64,000 bases of DNA from Hyphomicrobiaceae bacterium (GCA_020638065.1 JACKJG010000002.1:1-64000), one strand, 5' to 3'. Counted from the stretch's first letter, positions 26,177 through 35,633 are shown. Numbers and translations are program-made. Notes: generated by a model not told the origin, from the sequence alone.

Positions 26177-26976
26177 GGTTCACCGTCTTCGGCGCAGGCG
26201 GCTATATCGGCAGCCATTTGAAACTCGCGCTTGAACTGGCCGGGCACGAAGTATTCGCGCCGGAGCGCGGGGCCGAACTGGATCCAGCCCCAGGCGGGGC
26301 CGAGCTTGGCCATGCAATTTACGCCATCGGCCTGACCGGAGATTTCCGGACCCGACATTTCGACACCATCGAGGCGCATGTGGCACTTTTGTCCCGCATA
26401 CTGGAAACTGCCCGGTACTCTTCTTTCCTTTATCTCTCCAGCACCCGATCTTACCAGCATGGCGATCCTGATCGCCGGCAGAACGAAGAGGACATGCTGC
26501 AGGTCAAACCGTCGGCTGACGGAATTTATGACATCAGCAAATTGCTCGGGGAGTCGATTTGCCTGGCGCAGGACAATTCTGCAGTTCGCGTTGCGCGTCT
26601 GTCCAACGTCTATTCGCGGGACATGGCTGAGACCAGTTTTCTGGGCCAGGTGCTCAATGCGTTGAGAATGCGGGGCAACTGTGTGATTTCGGAATCTCCC
26701 GATAGCGCAAAGGATTATGTCCATCTGGACGACGTAGTCGGGTTATTGGTGAGGATTGCCGCCGCCGGTTCCAACCGGATCTACAACGTGGCCTCAGGCG
26801 AAAACACTACCCACAGGGACGTCGCCGAACGTCTCGCCCAACTCACGGGTGCAGACATATCGTTCAAAACGGGCGCGCCGACACGCCGCTTGCCGCCAAT
26901 TGATGTCAATCGAGTGGCATCTGAGTTCGATTTCAGACCAAAGCATCTTTTGTCCGAGTTGGCCGGACTGATTTAG
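26173..26976 (+). CDS. NAD-dependent epimerase/dehydratase (extended SDR), possible 4-ketoreductase
   Basis: The 267-residue protein has FGAGGYIGSH at the N-terminus, YLSSTRSYQHG in the middle, and YDISKLLGES as the catalytic Tyr-xxx-Lys. It is shorter than UDP-galactose epimerases and resembles reductases that finish nucleotide-deoxysugar pathways. Next to the CDP-sugar genes it could reduce the C4 ketone of the branched sugar, but this is inference. It is coupled to the acyltransferase by ATGA. Confidence 0.8.
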   Translation: MRFTVFGAGGYIGSHLKLALELAGHEVFAPERGAELDPAPGGAELGHAIYAIGLTGDFRTRHFDTIEAHVALLSRILETARYSSFLYLSSTRSYQHGDPDRRQNEEDMLQVKPSADGIYDISKLLGESICLAQDNSAVRVARLSNVYSRDMAETSFLGQVLNALRMRGNCVISESPDSAKDYVHLDDVVGLLVRIAAAGSNRIYNVASGENTTHRDVAERLAQLTGADISFKTGAPTRRLPPIDVNRVASEFDFRPKHLLSELAGLI

Positions 26977-27300
26977 CGTGCACTTTGCATGGTATGTCGA
27001 AACAACGACGTTCCGCTGCTCTTGTTTTTTGCTCAGGAAACCACTGGAGAAATCGGGATCATTGACTGCGATGTTCCCGGCGACGGGAACTCCAACGCTG
27101 TTCCGTACGATCCTGTGGTACTAGATCCCTCGAACTTGCGCTTCGAACTCGGCCGGCCAACCCTGAAGCCGGCTTTCGAAAACCTTCTGCAACGGGACTT
27201 CACTTGAAACGGCAACGTGAGTATAGACAGCTTGCCGCCTTGCATCCGATAACTCAGGTGAAGGTTCCACCAAATCTGAAATGTATCCCGAAATAATGTT
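26977..27300. other. Gene-free interval, AT-rich toward its right end
   Basis: No credible gene is seen in this 324-bp stretch. The last 60 bp before the truncated glycosyltransferase are clearly AT-richer than the surroundings, which fits a promoter. The interval marks the left border of the first duplicated GT cassette. Confidence 0.45.
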
Positions 27301-28665
27301 ATGCAGCTAAACTCTTTACCTAGCATTATTAGATCCCGCATCCCCAACCGCGCCAAGAAAGCCCTTAGCTCTTTGTATGTGAGAGTTCAGAGTCGCCGCA
27401 AAGTGGCGAGTTTGCCTCAGAGCCTCGTTGATGAGATTGAAGGCAGAACTGACAATATTGCCTGGTATGGCAAAGAATTACATGTGCTGGTCGAAGCGGC
27501 ACGTGAATGCCCGCGACCTCGTGGTCATGGCGCTGAATATGATTTGATAAAGTCCGAGTTCGATTTCGCATTTTACTTCATGCAATATCCAAATGTGATG
27601 GCCAATCGCCTGGATCCCGTGTCACATTATATGAGGATCGGCGCTGCGAGCGGAAGAGATCCGGCTCCCTGGTTTTCGAGTTCGCTTTATCTTTCCCGCT
27701 ACCCCGCAGCCGCTTTCAGTCCTTTGACGCCTTTTGGCCACTGGCTGAAGACTGGCCGCAAAAACGGTCGGATCGGCTCACCTTTCGTCCATCACAATGA
27801 CATGTCCGAGCTGCTCGATCTCAGTCCAGAGCAGGCTTATGAACTGCTGATTGAACGGACTGTCGACATCAGAAACCGGCTTGCGTTTGGCGAACTCGGC
27901 GAAATGGTGGCCAGGGCCGCCGACACCGATCCGCTCGTTCAAAAGAGTTGGGGCAGCTCTTTGTCAGTCCGATGCCTGCCTTTCAGTTCAGATTTCGTGC
28001 TGGCCCGAAATGTCTCGCTTTTCAAGCTTCAGAAGGAAGCGGACTTCCGCCGCGCCAAGTCCATTGTCGTGACCGACTATCGCCCTCAGGATTCTGGTTG
28101 GTCGGTTGCGGCAGACCTTATTGGCTCACTTGTTGACCTGCACGGAGCCGACGAAGTCGTTGTCATCTTGACGGGAAGACCGGCCGGGAACGCCGTTCCC
28201 GAAAAAGTCCCGGAGAATGTCCGGGTGCTGAAGTTTGCCAATGCGACGATGGATATGCGTCCGGCAGACAGGGACAGACCCTTGATTGAAATCCTGCGCA
28301 CACTGAGACCCGAAATGGTGATCAATGTCGACAGTGAGACCTTGTGGGCGATGTTCACCGCGTACGGCAAGGTATTGAGCGATATCAGCAAGGTAGTCGC
28401 TTGCTTCGTGGAAAATCCTGGCCGAAACCTTTTGCGAGCGGCAGATTTGCCCTCTGCCCACGTCTATCGTCATTTCAATCGGCTATGGGCTGTGTGCAGC
28501 CCGAGCCAGGCCGTGCTGGATGATTTGACCTGGCGCTACATGATTCCGGAGGAGGACCGGCATAGACTGCTCTTAATTCCGGAGGGTCCCGGCTGCCTTG
28601 AACCGATTCGGCAATATGGGGTCGAACAAACTGAGGCTGCAGAAGAAAGGCTCGTCGATGCCTGA
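27301..28665 (+). CDS. Truncated GT-B-like protein: N-terminal half only, paralogue of the gene at 33765
   Basis: The 454-residue protein aligns along its length with residues 1 to about 440 of the protein at 33765-35633. A shared block reads EYDLIKSEFDFAFYF ... GRDPAPWF, a twofold helical repeat (residues 79-157) seen at the N-terminus of several glycan-locus transferases. Then come LGEMVARAAD and a Rossmann-like domain. The C-terminal GT1 catalytic half is missing, and the frame ends in unrelated EQTEAAEERLVDA. It is either a decayed gene or a retained non-catalytic protein. The GT2 gene starts within its last codons (8-nt overlap). Confidence 0.78.
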   Translation: MQLNSLPSIIRSRIPNRAKKALSSLYVRVQSRRKVASLPQSLVDEIEGRTDNIAWYGKELHVLVEAARECPRPRGHGAEYDLIKSEFDFAFYFMQYPNVMANRLDPVSHYMRIGAASGRDPAPWFSSSLYLSRYPAAAFSPLTPFGHWLKTGRKNGRIGSPFVHHNDMSELLDLSPEQAYELLIERTVDIRNRLAFGELGEMVARAADTDPLVQKSWGSSLSVRCLPFSSDFVLARNVSLFKLQKEADFRRAKSIVVTDYRPQDSGWSVAADLIGSLVDLHGADEVVVILTGRPAGNAVPEKVPENVRVLKFANATMDMRPADRDRPLIEILRTLRPEMVINVDSETLWAMFTAYGKVLSDISKVVACFVENPGRNLLRAADLPSAHVYRHFNRLWAVCSPSQAVLDDLTWRYMIPEEDRHRLLLIPEGPGCLEPIRQYGVEQTEAAEERLVDA

Positions 28666-29449
28666 TCTCACGCTCGCCATTACCGCCCATTCTGAGGCCC
28701 TGGTTGCTGGCCCCACCATGCATTCTGCGCGCGCCGCCGTTGAGCGCATATTGACGGCAGGCTACACCGTTCAATTGTTGCTGGGGCTCGACAATTGCAC
28801 GGATGAGTGCAGGGCTTATATGACCCAAGAGGCCTTTTCGGATTTCGAGACGCACGAGTTCGCTTTCGGAGATCAGGGCAAGACCCGAAATGCCTTGGCC
28901 GACCTGGCCACAGGCCACTGGCTGGCATTCCTCGATGCGGATGATCTGTTCAGCGAAAACTGGTTGATCCGATCGATCGAGGTGCTCAAGGCTGCCGAAG
29001 AACGGGGCGAGGATGCAATCTCTCACCCCGAGTTGAACTGGCAGTTCGACGCGATCAGCAACGTGAATTCCAACCCGGCGGACGACCATCCGTTCTTTTC
29101 CGGGCGGGTTTTGGTGACGTCCAACTATTATGATGCCATGTGCGTCGCGCCGCGGCGCTTGTGGCAAGAACTCAGATATCCTGACCGGGCGGTCAAAGAC
29201 GGATATGCCTTTGAAGACTATCAGTGGTTTGTAGAAGCCACGGCATTGGGCTGGCGTCATCTGATTGCACCGGACACCATCATTTTCAAACGCCGGCGGG
29301 ACTTCTCGCAGACTTATGAGAGCCGCTCCAACAAAGTACTGATTCGATCACTTGAAGCTTTAGCCATCGACAAGGCAGCCGATTTGACGCATATGGCTGC
29401 CCGCAAACTGCAAATGAGAGAAACAGGAAAAGTCGGGGATGAAAACTAA
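28658..29449 (+). CDS. GT-A (GT2-like) glycosyltransferase, cassette copy 1
   Basis: The 263-residue protein has a GT2 start (DLTLAITAHSE), a DxD motif FLDADDLFSENW (Asp93, Asp95) and HPELNWQFDA. Its closest relative in the window is the gene at 35630. It probably transfers a sugar from a nucleotide donor in the cytosol. The ATG at 28658 follows AAGAAAGG; the longer frame from 28598 overlaps the previous gene. It overlaps the sulfotransferase start at 29439 by 11 nt. Confidence 0.83.
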   Translation: MPDLTLAITAHSEALVAGPTMHSARAAVERILTAGYTVQLLLGLDNCTDECRAYMTQEAFSDFETHEFAFGDQGKTRNALADLATGHWLAFLDADDLFSENWLIRSIEVLKAAEERGEDAISHPELNWQFDAISNVNSNPADDHPFFSGRVLVTSNYYDAMCVAPRRLWQELRYPDRAVKDGYAFEDYQWFVEATALGWRHLIAPDTIIFKRRRDFSQTYESRSNKVLIRSLEALAIDKAADLTHMAARKLQMRETGKVGDEN

Positions 29450-30272
29450 CTTCTACCTGGGAATCGGCGCACCGAGATCGGGCACGACCTGGCTCTACAA
29501 CAATCTCAGGAACACAAGCGATCTATACCTGCCGCCCGTCAAGGAACTGCGCTATTTCAAGGGCGTGCGAAGCGCTGAAGAGAAGCAAAGCCAGGCACAA
29601 AAGCTGTTGGCGGATGCCAACCTAAGCCCAGAGGATAGAAGCTTTGTGCAGCATTGGCAAAACACCCAAGACGGGCAGGACGACGCCTACCTTTCACTCT
29701 TTCCCGATAAGCCCAAAATCGGCGAAGTGTCGCCGATCTACAGCATTCTCCCGCCGAAGCGCGTGAAGCAGATTCACGATATCGTGGCGGATTTGAATCC
29801 ACGGGTTTTCTACCTCCTGCGGAACCCATTCTTTCGCGACATCAGCCACGTGGTTTTCACGTTGCATCGACAGCGAAACGTCAAGACCGTGCATCCCGTC
29901 GAGACCTATATGGAATTTGTCGATCGGCCACTTTTCCAACGCCGATCAGACTATAGTCGCAACGTGAAAGCCTGGCGCGGCGTATTTGGAGACAATCTGA
30001 AACTCTACTTCTTCGACGACATGGAGAAGGACCCGGAAGGTTTTTTTGACAAGTTCTGTCAGGAGATGGACGTTTCCTACTCCCTGGAATTCTTCAAAGA
30101 GGGACGCGACAACGCTTCTGGCCGCGATGGACGGTTTCTCCTCGAAATTCCAGACCCGGTCTTGCAGCATCTCAGAACGCGCAGCGAAAAACTGATCGCC
30201 GCATCCCGGATTGTGCCCAGCAGCTACAAGCAGAAGTGGATGGACGAGATTTCGGCGTATTTCTCTGCCTGA
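29439..30272 (+). CDS. PAPS-dependent sulfotransferase (2 of 3)
   Basis: The 277-residue protein begins with the 5'-phosphosulfate loop GIGAPRSGTTWLYNN (residues 8-22) and has the 3'-phosphate site FYLLRNPFFRDISH in the middle. It resembles bacterial homologues of heparan-type sulfotransferases. It would add sulfate to a sugar hydroxyl of the locus glycan. It overlaps the preceding GT2 gene by 11 nt, so the two are probably co-translated and may act on the same residue. Confidence 0.87.
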   Translation: MKTNFYLGIGAPRSGTTWLYNNLRNTSDLYLPPVKELRYFKGVRSAEEKQSQAQKLLADANLSPEDRSFVQHWQNTQDGQDDAYLSLFPDKPKIGEVSPIYSILPPKRVKQIHDIVADLNPRVFYLLRNPFFRDISHVVFTLHRQRNVKTVHPVETYMEFVDRPLFQRRSDYSRNVKAWRGVFGDNLKLYFFDDMEKDPEGFFDKFCQEMDVSYSLEFFKEGRDNASGRDGRFLLEIPDPVLQHLRTRSEKLIAASRIVPSSYKQKWMDEISAYFSA

Positions 30273-30371
30273 CGCAACTGGGTTCGGTCGAGCGCCCAGT
30301 GCGGCAGTTCGGCCCAGGGACACCGCAATCGAGCTTCCCACGTGATCGAGATTGTGGCATTGGACCGCGCC

Positions 30372-32501
30372 ATGGCCGAGTTCGAGACTGATCTCTCCAT
30401 TATTCTCAACGTCAGCAACGAACGCAGTTTCGTTGCCGCTACGTTGCGCTCGCTTGCTGAGGCCATTTCGTTCGCACAATTCAACGGCTGGACCGCCGAA
30501 CTGATCGTGGTGCTGGACAATAGCCCAGAACAGGTCAGGCAAATTGTCCAAAATGTCTGCGCAGAACTGGCTGCGGAATTCCCGATCCAGATCATTGATG
30601 TGGAGTTGGGCTCGCTTGGCCCTGCGCGCAATGCCGGCGTGGCCCAGGCACGTGGCGGACATATCACAACGGCAGACGCGGATGATCTCGTGTCGTTCAA
30701 CCTTTTTTCGTCGATGCTTGAGACGTCAGCCAAGACGGGTGACACTTCCATCATCGTGCCGGAATACTATTTCGGGTTCGGCCAATACAAAGATCACATC
30801 TACAAAATGTATCCGTCACGGGACCTCGATCTGCGGGCGTTTTTCGACAAACATCCTTACGTGTCACGGATCATGGCACCGCGAGAACTGTTTGCGACCG
30901 TGCACTTTGCCGACACGTCCCCGGGGTCCGGCTTCGCGTTCGGCGACTGGCACTTCAACGCCAACGCGCTCGCCGCGGGCTATCGGTTTGAAGTCGCATT
31001 GCAGACCCTGGTCTTTTACCGGCTGCGACCTGACAGCCTGATGAGTGATTTGCGTTCTGATTCCGCAGTGATGCCCTTCGGTCCCTTTTTTGACCCGGAC
31101 ACGTTCCTGAGCATCTGCTCGAGATCGGACCTTGAGGCAACACCGGATGGGGCCAGGCATTCTGACGGGCGCAATGTCATGCGAAGCCAGTTCAGGAACG
31201 ACGCCGTTTTGTCGGAACTCATTCACGCTGCCAATGCTATTGATCCTCAAATCAACGGGTTCGGACTCGAAAACGTGCGCTACTTCTCAAATCTGACCCA
31301 GGGCGCACCAGCAGGTCATGTCTACGAACAGATATGCAGGGCCGTTGCGGGCAAGCAGTTTACCGACGTTTGGCTGACCCCGTTTCTGTCGCGGGGCGGC
31401 GCGGAGCGTTTCATCGCGGATATTATCGGCTCACTTGGCGAAATCGCTGGGCCGCGACGTGTTCTTGTGATCTGCAATCAGGATTCTGGTGGTGCTGAAC
31501 TCTGGGACGCGGGACTGCCGGAGGGCTCGGCGGTCGTTGATCTCGTGCGGATGAGCGCGGCGCTGGGCAAGTCCAAGCGTCAATTGATTGATCAGTTCAC
31601 GCTTCGGCTGCTGCAGATCGCCGGCGGGGACGTGGTCCTGCACCTGTCCGGAGGTCATCCAACACGGTCATTCCTGGCCTCGTACGGAAAGCTCATCGAT
31701 GCCAAGCGCATCGTCTATTACCGTTTCTGCGACACGTTTCGCAGCCGCGACGGCTTCTGGGAGTCGGTTGGCAATGACTACGCCAACGTCGCCCATTTCG
31801 GCCACCTGTTCACGGACATCATTTCGGATCATCGCGCCATCATTGACGAAGATGCCCACCGCCTCGGCTTCAAAAATGCAAGGCATCATTGTGTCTACGC
31901 GAAGGCTGAGGCGCCGAGCAGAGAGACAATCCCGCGCGCTCCTTTGCCACTCCCCACGCTTATCTGGGCCGCGCGGCTCGACATGCAGAAGGCGCCGGAC
32001 CTGTTGCTTGAAATTGCCGCCGAGTTGGAGCGGCAGAACGTCAAGGTCAGGATCGAGGTTCACGGAAAACCGGTCCTTGGCGACTTTGACGTCGAGCGGT
32101 TATCCGGGCTCGGCAATCTGGAATATCGGGGCGGTTTCGACGATTTCTCGAAATTCGCCGAAAATGGCGCGGATGGATACCTCTACACCAGTTATTTCGA
32201 CGGTTTGCCGAATACGGTGATAGAAGCGATTGAGACAGGCCTTCCGATCATTGCGCCACGGCATGCAGGAATTGCAGAGCTTGTCGATATGGGAACCGGG
32301 GGATTTCTGGTTGATCCAAACCTGCCGCGCAACGAACTCGTGGCGGCTTACGTCGAAAACATCAAGGCGCTCCTTGCACAATCCAGGGAAGAACGGGAAT
32401 CCATGACGATGAAGGCGGCAAAATTGCTGTCAGAGCGGCACTTGAACAAACACCATGTCGAACGCGTGGCACAAATATTTGCCGACGACGTCCAATCGTG
32501 A
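30372..32501 (+). CDS. Bifunctional glycosyltransferase: GT2 domain fused to GT-B (GT4-like) domain
   Basis: The 709-residue protein joins two catalytic domains. The N-terminal GT2 part (about residues 7-230) shows DLSIILNVSNE, SLGPARNAGVAQA and the metal-binding TADADDL. The C-terminal GT-B part (about 350-709) shows WLTPFLSRGGAERF, WAARLDMQKAPDLLL and the donor site YFDGLPNTVIEAIETGLPIIAP. Such fusions often add two consecutive sugars. ATG at 30372 is preferred; GTG at 30342 is possible. Confidence 0.85.
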   Translation: MAEFETDLSIILNVSNERSFVAATLRSLAEAISFAQFNGWTAELIVVLDNSPEQVRQIVQNVCAELAAEFPIQIIDVELGSLGPARNAGVAQARGGHITTADADDLVSFNLFSSMLETSAKTGDTSIIVPEYYFGFGQYKDHIYKMYPSRDLDLRAFFDKHPYVSRIMAPRELFATVHFADTSPGSGFAFGDWHFNANALAAGYRFEVALQTLVFYRLRPDSLMSDLRSDSAVMPFGPFFDPDTFLSICSRSDLEATPDGARHSDGRNVMRSQFRNDAVLSELIHAANAIDPQINGFGLENVRYFSNLTQGAPAGHVYEQICRAVAGKQFTDVWLTPFLSRGGAERFIADIIGSLGEIAGPRRVLVICNQDSGGAELWDAGLPEGSAVVDLVRMSAALGKSKRQLIDQFTLRLLQIAGGDVVLHLSGGHPTRSFLASYGKLIDAKRIVYYRFCDTFRSRDGFWESVGNDYANVAHFGHLFTDIISDHRAIIDEDAHRLGFKNARHHCVYAKAEAPSRETIPRAPLPLPTLIWAARLDMQKAPDLLLEIAAELERQNVKVRIEVHGKPVLGDFDVERLSGLGNLEYRGGFDDFSKFAENGADGYLYTSYFDGLPNTVIEAIETGLPIIAPRHAGIAELVDMGTGGFLVDPNLPRNELVAAYVENIKALLAQSREERESMTMKAAKLLSERHLNKHHVERVAQIFADDVQS

Positions 32502-32521
32502 ACCGAAGGAGCTGAAAGAAA

Positions 32522-32752
32522 ATGCAATCTTCGAGCAAGCCGAATGGGCGAGAAACTGAAATGGCGATTGTGGAAAAGAACAAACAGATCAATGAGCTGC
32601 GATCTCAGCTGTTGCGGTCTGCCGCGGAAGTCAACCGACTTCGTGCGCGGTATGAAGGGCAAGACCGCGGGGCACGCCTGCGGGATCGCTTGGCGAGCGT
32701 CCCGATGCTTGCAAAGCTCCGCGCGGCGTTTCGCAGTTTCAAAGGCAGGTAA
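32522..32752 (+). CDS. Small coiled-coil protein
   Basis: The 76-residue protein has a good ribosome site (AAGGAG) and lies between the fused glycosyltransferase and a sulfotransferase with only 20- and 5-bp gaps. Residues 14-46 (VEKNKQINELRSQLL and on) form a predicted coiled coil, followed by a basic tail with one amphipathic helix. No family is recognised. It could link the neighbouring enzymes to each other or to the membrane. Confidence 0.6.
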   Translation: MQSSSKPNGRETEMAIVEKNKQINELRSQLLRSAAEVNRLRARYEGQDRGARLRDRLASVPMLAKLRAAFRSFKGR

Positions 32753-32757
32753 GCCAG

Positions 32758-33468
32758 GTGCCCGATTCACTTCTCTTTCCGAATATCAAGGCTTCCTTGT
32801 TCATCGTGACGTACGGCCGGTCGGGCTCAACGTTGCTTCAGCGGATTTTGCAGACGCTACCCAACTCCGTCATACGTGGAGAAAACGAAAACCTCTTGTT
32901 CAAGTTCTATCAGCTCGACCGCGCATTTGCGCAGACGGCTGAAAACGCGAGCAGGCGCAAAGGGTCGCATATGCCAAAATCGCCCTGGCATGGGATTGAA
33001 CTTTTGCGGCCAGACGCCTTCCGGCGCGACCTCGCAGACCTGTTCATCAAGCAGGTTCTCAACGCCGATGGTGAAACGAGCTACATCGGGTTCAAGGAAA
33101 TCCGCTGGCACAATACGCGCGAAGAGCTCGCTGACTATCTGAGATTCATCGAGGCGGCCTTCCCCAACCCCTACTTTGTGTTCAACAGCCGCAACCCGGA
33201 GGATGTCAGCCAGTCTGCCTGGTTTGCCAAAACCAGACAAAACCAGGAAAAGGCAATTCGCATATCAAATCGCATGATCGCATTCTTCGAAGCCAATATG
33301 GAGTCGTTCGGAGATCGGGTGATCCGCACCCGTTACGAGGACTTCTCCAAGAATCCAAAGGCGCTTGCTCCATTGTTTGAACGGCTGGGGGAAAAGCTGG
33401 ATGAACGTCGCATTGCCAAGGTGCTCAAGGAACCGCTGATGCATGGCAAGAAAGGCAAAAAGGGCTGA
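32758..33468 (+). CDS. PAPS-dependent sulfotransferase (3 of 3)
   Basis: The 236-residue protein has the 5'-phosphosulfate loop VTYGRSGSTLLQRIL (residues 17-31) and the segment YFVFNSRNPEDVSQSAWF as 3'-phosphate site. It differs from the other two sulfotransferases and is more like Stf0-type proteins, so it probably has its own acceptor. It starts with GTG. The C-terminus is a short lysine-rich tail (GKKGKKG). It ends the operon that began at 27301. Confidence 0.83.
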   Translation: MPDSLLFPNIKASLFIVTYGRSGSTLLQRILQTLPNSVIRGENENLLFKFYQLDRAFAQTAENASRRKGSHMPKSPWHGIELLRPDAFRRDLADLFIKQVLNADGETSYIGFKEIRWHNTREELADYLRFIEAAFPNPYFVFNSRNPEDVSQSAWFAKTRQNQEKAIRISNRMIAFFEANMESFGDRVIRTRYEDFSKNPKALAPLFERLGEKLDERRIAKVLKEPLMHGKKGKKG

Positions 33469-33764
33469 TAAACTTCTGGCCCAGACATTGTTCTGGAATT
33501 CAGCCTGACCCAACCGGGAGGCACAAGCCGAGCCTTTTAACTGCCGCGTGCCAATTGGTTGGATATGCACAAATCGAGGGGGACGAGCGTTTTGGTGAAT
33601 CGGGCATTCAGCAACGACGCTGAATATGTGCTTGTCTCGGTCTCGCAAGGCAAATAAATGAGTGATCGCCTGACGCATCATGTGAATTTTCGGGCCGTAA
33701 CGAGATCAAGGCCAGTTCATGCGCCCGACGTGACCAGAATGTCTGGAGATTCCGATAATCCGGC

Positions 33765-35633
33765 ATGAATGAAATCCGAAAACCCAAAGGCAGGGACTTC
33801 CCTGGCCCGCTGCGGAACGCAAAGACGGAAATCGTGCTCCTCTGGCGCCGGGTCTATCGACGGCTGTTTCCGCTGCAGCGCGCACCGTTGCCTCCCATGC
33901 CCGCGCGTGAACCGGACATGCCGGGCAAATCAGCAAATTACGGTGCGATACTCGCCGAGTTGGTCAGTTCGGCCAAGTCTGCCTCAGCGCCCGCCGGATA
34001 CAATCCGGAATACGACCTGATCAGGTCAGACTTCGACGTCGAATTCTATTTGGCCACAAATACCGACGTTGCGGCCCGGCGTCTCGACCCCATTGCTCAC
34101 TACATCCGTACCGGCGCGTTCGAAGGGCGCGATCCGGCGCCCTGGTTCTCGACGAAAGCCTATGTCGCGCGCTATCCGGCGGTCTCGCTCTCCCGGCTGA
34201 CGCCGTTCGGGTATTGGGTGAAATACGGCAAAGCCAAAAGTCATGTGACCCACGCTTATGCGACTGACGAGCTCAATGCGGTCGCCAGATCCTTGAAAAC
34301 GAGCCCGGAAGCGGCGCTTCAGTCACTCAATGACAGAAGAAATGACCTGCGTGATCGCCTGATCCGGGGAAAGCTCGGCGAAATGGTCAGAGCTGCATCC
34401 GAAATCGACCCGCTGGTAGAGTTGACCTGGACGGCGGCTCTTGACGCGCGCATTACACCCTTTGGCGAACCAGCGGATGTATCCCGGTTGGCCGCGCAGT
34501 TCCGGCTCTCAGAAGCCGCGGAATTCAGGCAAGCGAAGGCGGTGATCGTCGTCAACGGACCGCGCTGGGGCGGTGGTCCCAGGATGGAGGGGCACATTGC
34601 GCAAGCATTGGTCAAACGCTACCCGCCCGACGCAGTTGTCGTGATTTCATCGGACGAGAGCGGAGAAATGCCAGTTGGCAGATTCCCGCCCGGATTGCGG
34701 TATGTCGACTTTGCAGGAATCACACCGAACCTGCCGGAAATCGCTCAGCAAAGTGCATTGCTTGAATTGATCAGGTCGTTGCGTCCCGAATTCGTGTTCA
34801 ACGTGAACAGCCGGCTCTATTGGGACACACTCGCAAGTTACGAGGACTTGCTCAAGAAGGTGACGCATTCGGTCGGCGTGTTCTTCTGCAATGAGCAGAC
34901 GCCGCTTGGTTATTGGACCGGCTATCCGCTCAAACTGTTCCATCGCCATTTCGATAGCCTCTCGGCGGTTTGCACTGACAGCGCTTTTCTCGTGTCGGAA
35001 TTTCGGCGGCTGTACCAAGTGTCGCCGGCGGCAGAAGCCAAACTCTGCGCCCTGCCAGCTCCCATGGATTCGACTGTTGCGTTGGTCCCCGGCGAAGGAT
35101 CGTCCGGGCGTCCCCAAGTTTTTTGGGCCGGCCGCTTTGACCGGCAGAAGCGGCTTGATCTGGTTTACGCGATCGCAAACAAGATGCCGGATGTCGATTT
35201 CAGGTTGTGGGGTGAGCCGGTAATGGATGGCCCCATGCGGCTTCCGCCCAAGCCCCAAAACGTCGATCTTCTTGGCAAATTTGGCAAGTTTTCCGAATTG
35301 CCGCTGAAGGAGGCCGACCTCTGGCTCTACACGTCGGAATGGGATGGCGTTCCCGCATTGCTTCTTGAAGTGCTGATGACTGGCATACCGGTCGTGGGCT
35401 CCAATTCCGGCGGCACCGGTGAAGTTCTGAACAATGAGCTCAACTGGTTGATCAAAGATCTCGAAAACGCCGACGCCTATTGTGCAGCAATCGAGGACGT
35501 GCTTGCCGACCGGGCCGGCGCACGCGGCAAGGCGCGCAGGCTTCGGGAGAGACTGAGTTCCGAACGCAGCCGCGACGCATTCGAGGCCGCACTGTTCGGC
35601 ATGATGGACCGGGTTCTTGGAGGTCCTGCATGA
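33765..35633 (+). CDS. GT-B glycosyltransferase (GT1/GT4-like), complete paralogue
   Basis: The 622-residue protein has an N-terminal twofold helical repeat (residues 82-160, EYDLIRSDFDVEFYL ... GRDPAPWF), a Rossmann-like acceptor domain (about 255-440), and a C-terminal donor domain with VFWAGRFDRQKRLDL and EWDGVPALLLEVLMTG. It probably transfers a sugar from a nucleotide donor with retention. The gene at 27301 is a shortened paralogue lacking residues from about 441. It overlaps the downstream GT2 gene by 4 nt. The 296 bp before it hold no visible gene. Confidence 0.85.
   Translation: MNEIRKPKGRDFPGPLRNAKTEIVLLWRRVYRRLFPLQRAPLPPMPAREPDMPGKSANYGAILAELVSSAKSASAPAGYNPEYDLIRSDFDVEFYLATNTDVAARRLDPIAHYIRTGAFEGRDPAPWFSTKAYVARYPAVSLSRLTPFGYWVKYGKAKSHVTHAYATDELNAVARSLKTSPEAALQSLNDRRNDLRDRLIRGKLGEMVRAASEIDPLVELTWTAALDARITPFGEPADVSRLAAQFRLSEAAEFRQAKAVIVVNGPRWGGGPRMEGHIAQALVKRYPPDAVVVISSDESGEMPVGRFPPGLRYVDFAGITPNLPEIAQQSALLELIRSLRPEFVFNVNSRLYWDTLASYEDLLKKVTHSVGVFFCNEQTPLGYWTGYPLKLFHRHFDSLSAVCTDSAFLVSEFRRLYQVSPAAEAKLCALPAPMDSTVALVPGEGSSGRPQVFWAGRFDRQKRLDLVYAIANKMPDVDFRLWGEPVMDGPMRLPPKPQNVDLLGKFGKFSELPLKEADLWLYTSEWDGVPALLLEVLMTGIPVVGSNSGGTGEVLNNELNWLIKDLENADAYCAAIEDVLADRAGARGKARRLRERLSSERSRDAFEAALFGMMDRVLGGPA

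Noticed and set aside
27033..27356. A 107-residue minus-strand frame before the truncated GT gene
   Set aside because: It overlaps the start of the real gene and shows no domain.
33481..33496. CCAGA/TCTGG hairpin after the third sulfotransferase
   Set aside because: Only 5 bp and no T-run; likely chance.
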